Origin: G963674955 sp963674955
GTDB taxonomy: Bacteria; Desulfobacterota; Desulfovibrionia; Desulfovibrionales; Desulfovibrionaceae
DNA length: 64,000 nucleotides
Reading direction: 5' to 3'
Assembly: GCA_963674955.2 (NCBI GenBank)
Contig: CAXXKR010000001.1
Location: 496,001 to 560,000 of the forward strand
The notes under the pieces are model-generated. The model saw only the letters and a program-made list of their open reading frames with translations, had not been told where the DNA came from and ran no database searches. Positions 62,472 through 64,000 of this stretch are shown here, in pieces (position 1 is the stretch's first letter; each line of letters opens with the position of its first letter). Position numbers and translations under genes: made by a program.

Positions 62472-64000
62472 TTAAAGACTGCCTACCTTAATCTCCTTTT
62501 CAGTGTTGTCCCACCAGAACTGGCAACGGTCCAGCGGCGTCTTGATGATCATGGTCTTGCCCGCCATCTTGACCATTGAGCCGGAGTGTATCCTGCGCCG
62601 GACCTTGATCTTGATCTTGGACAGCTTCCTGTAGCATTCCTTTCCGGCTTCTATGATTTCCTGGCCGATCATCTCGTGTCGGGCCAGCATGGCGATGCGT
62701 TTTTTGAGCATCTCGGCCACTTCCTTGCGCTTTTCCGGCGGAGTCTGCATGAGTATGGTCCGCGGCGGCTTGTTGCCCAGAATTTTGTCAATCTCCTTGA
62801 TTTCGTCCTTGAGTTTGGCGCGTTCTTCCAAAAGCGCCTTGTTCTGGGCCTGCTGCACGGCGATGGCCACAACCGTCTTCACCCCCAGCTCCGAGCCGAC
62901 CTCATTGACCTCAATGCCCTGGGAAGCCAGAACGATTCCGCCCTGGATGATGCCGTTGCCTCTGACGGCAATGAATTTGCCGTGGGTTTGTATCTTGCAG
63001 TTGGTCACGTTGTTGGAAATGGTCACGTTGCCCTTGCAAAGAATGTTGGCGTTGGTGGCGAATTGGGCGGTGATCTCGCCTCCGGCCTTGATCAGTCCGC
63101 CTTCGGGCATGAGGATGCCGCCGCCCACAGCCACATTTCCGCCGGCCGTGATCTTGGCGCTCTCCACAACGTCGTCCACTGTGACGTGCTTGGGTATGAG
63201 CACAGTGAACCCGGACTGCACACTGCCCCGGACCTTGAGGGAACCCTTTTTCGTCTTGACGTTGCCGGTGGCCAGGCTGATGTCGCCGGGTATGACCAGA
63301 CATTCTGTGACCGAGACGATGTTTTTGGCCACCACCACGAGCCCGTCCTCAAGGGCCTCGAACAGGGTGCCGTCCTCCATCTCGCGCACGTTTTCGCCCG
63401 GAACCAGAAAAAGGCTCTTGCCCTCGCTGGCCGGGATGGTCTTGTTGTACACGTCGATTCCGCCGACGCCCCTTGTGGGCGGGTGGACCTTGACGATGGG
63501 CGTTCCCGCCTTGGTCAGGGGATAGACGCCCCTGTCCTTGTAGTCGATGCTGCCGTCTTCCTTTTTCGCGCCCACGGCGTCGCGTTGCTGGACCATGTAT
63601 TCCAGCCAGCCGTCCTCGCCCTTGACCGGTTCGCGGCCCTTGACAAGGGTCACTCCGGCCTGGAGCAGATTCGACTCCCGGGCCAGGGCCAGAGCCCTTT
63701 TCACCCCGTGTTCAAGGATGTGCAGCTCTATGCCCATGTCCTCAAGGACCTTGGCAAGCCGCTCCGTGGTGATCTCCCTGCCCTTGTTGTCCCTGTGGTG
63801 GACGCTGCCCGTGACCCTGATTTCGTCCTTTGAAATGTGCAGAAGGGGCTCGACCTTGACCACGCCCTTGTTGATTTCGGCCAAGCCGAAAACCTCGGAG
63901 ATGAACGCGCTCTGGTAGTCGTCGTAAAGACAGGCTCCGGCGGCCTCGAACTTGAAGTCCTTGGGCTTGTGTTTTTTCTGCGGCTCCAGGGTCCTGCCAT
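62472..64000 (-). CDS. FapA/DUF342-type flagellar assembly protein (5' end beyond the window)
   Basis: The reading frame is open to the last base of the window, so the start lies outside; what is visible is ~509 residues. The FapA core is recognised: ITTERLAKVLEDMGIELHIL, a VHPPTRGVGGIDVYNKTI region, then the beta-helix-like block with TAGGNVAVGGGILMPEGGLI and KAGGEITAQFATNANILCKG, and a C-terminal helical part with LKDEIKEIDKILGNKPPRTI. Family members are associated with flagella or with polymer-like beta-solenoids of uncertain function. It converges on the RRM gene. Confidence 0.85.
   Translation of the reverse strand, partial: GRTLEPQKKHKPKDFKFEAAGACLYDDYQSAFISEVFGLAEINKGVVKVEPLLHISKDEIRVTGSVHHRDNKGREITTERLAKVLEDMGIELHILEHGVKRALALARESNLLQAGVTLVKGREPVKGEDGWLEYMVQQRDAVGAKKEDGSIDYKDRGVYPLTKAGTPIVKVHPPTRGVGGIDVYNKTIPASEGKSLFLVPGENVREMEDGTLFEALEDGLVVVAKNIVSVTECLVIPGDISLATGNVKTKKGSLKVRGSVQSGFTVLIPKHVTVDDVVESAKITAGGNVAVGGGILMPEGGLIKAGGEITAQFATNANILCKGNVTISNNVTNCKIQTHGKFIAVRGNGIIQGGIVLASQGIEVNEVGSELGVKTVVAIAVQQAQNKALLEERAKLKDEIKEIDKILGNKPPRTILMQTPPEKRKEVAEMLKKRIAMLARHEMIGQEIIEAGKECYRKLSKIKIKVRRRIHSGSMVKMAGKTMIIKTPLDRCQFWWDNTEKEIKVGSL

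Overview
The window is chromosomal DNA of a dissimilatory sulfate-reducing deltaproteobacterium (Desulfobacterota), most likely a Desulfovibrio or Pseudodesulfovibrio type. The evidence is a sat gene facing a complete aprB-aprA-qmoA-qmoB-qmoC-qmoD locus, GC-rich genes packed closely with strong Shine-Dalgarno (SD) sequences, many two-component and c-di-GMP sensors, and several branched-chain amino acid type binding proteins. I found no phage genes, transposases, CRISPR arrays, tRNA or rRNA genes. Most of it reads as core genome.

Layout: 1-5.1 kb holds a cut-off HD hydrolase, the mlaEFDCA lipid-transport operon and a YfcE-type phosphodiesterase. 5.1-12.3 kb (minus strand) holds a PpiD-like chaperone, aconitase, a small coiled-coil protein, a very divergent EPSP-synthase-like protein and sat. 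A 0.6-kb AT-rich gap separates sat from aprBA-qmoABCD (12.9-21.2 kb), the electron-transfer core of sulfate reduction: Sat makes APS, AprAB reduces it to sulfite, and QmoABC links AprAB to the menaquinone pool. 21.2-26.1 kb is a livGJHMF amino-acid ABC transporter operon. 26-32.8 kb (minus) holds a diguanylate cyclase, a glmS interrupted by two apparent frameshifts, rdgB and a soluble histidine kinase. 32.9-41.7 kb is housekeeping (rimO, serS, pncC, thpR, usp, hisC, cmk, htrA). 41.7-43.0 kb pairs hsp20 with two small membrane-anchored proteins, one of only 29 residues. 43-49.2 kb holds an SGNH-like hydrolase, xth, malic enzyme, a LivJ-like lipoprotein and an SpoU methyltransferase. 49.2-53.1 kb is a translationally coupled binding protein plus GGDEF-EAL sensor. 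53.3-58.3 kb holds a TPR protein, cobB with a coupled membrane protein, a lipoprotein, dinB and a Cys-rich 60-residue protein. 58.3-64 kb is a flagellar group (fliJ, a MotE-like gene, a FliD-like gene and a FapA-type gene running off the edge) mixed with truA and an RRM protein.

The items I consider most worth a second look are the EPSP-synthase-like protein that lacks most of the family's catalytic residues, the double frameshift in glmS, the pair of small membrane proteins sharing an IKCS juxtamembrane motif beside hsp20/htrA, the binding-protein/GGDEF-EAL sensor pair, the membrane protein coupled to cobB with an internal duplication, the possible terminator/antiterminator pair before qmoA, and a dyad upstream of sat. 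No clear previously undescribed multi-gene defence or mobile system is visible. All calls come from reading the sequence; no database search was run.
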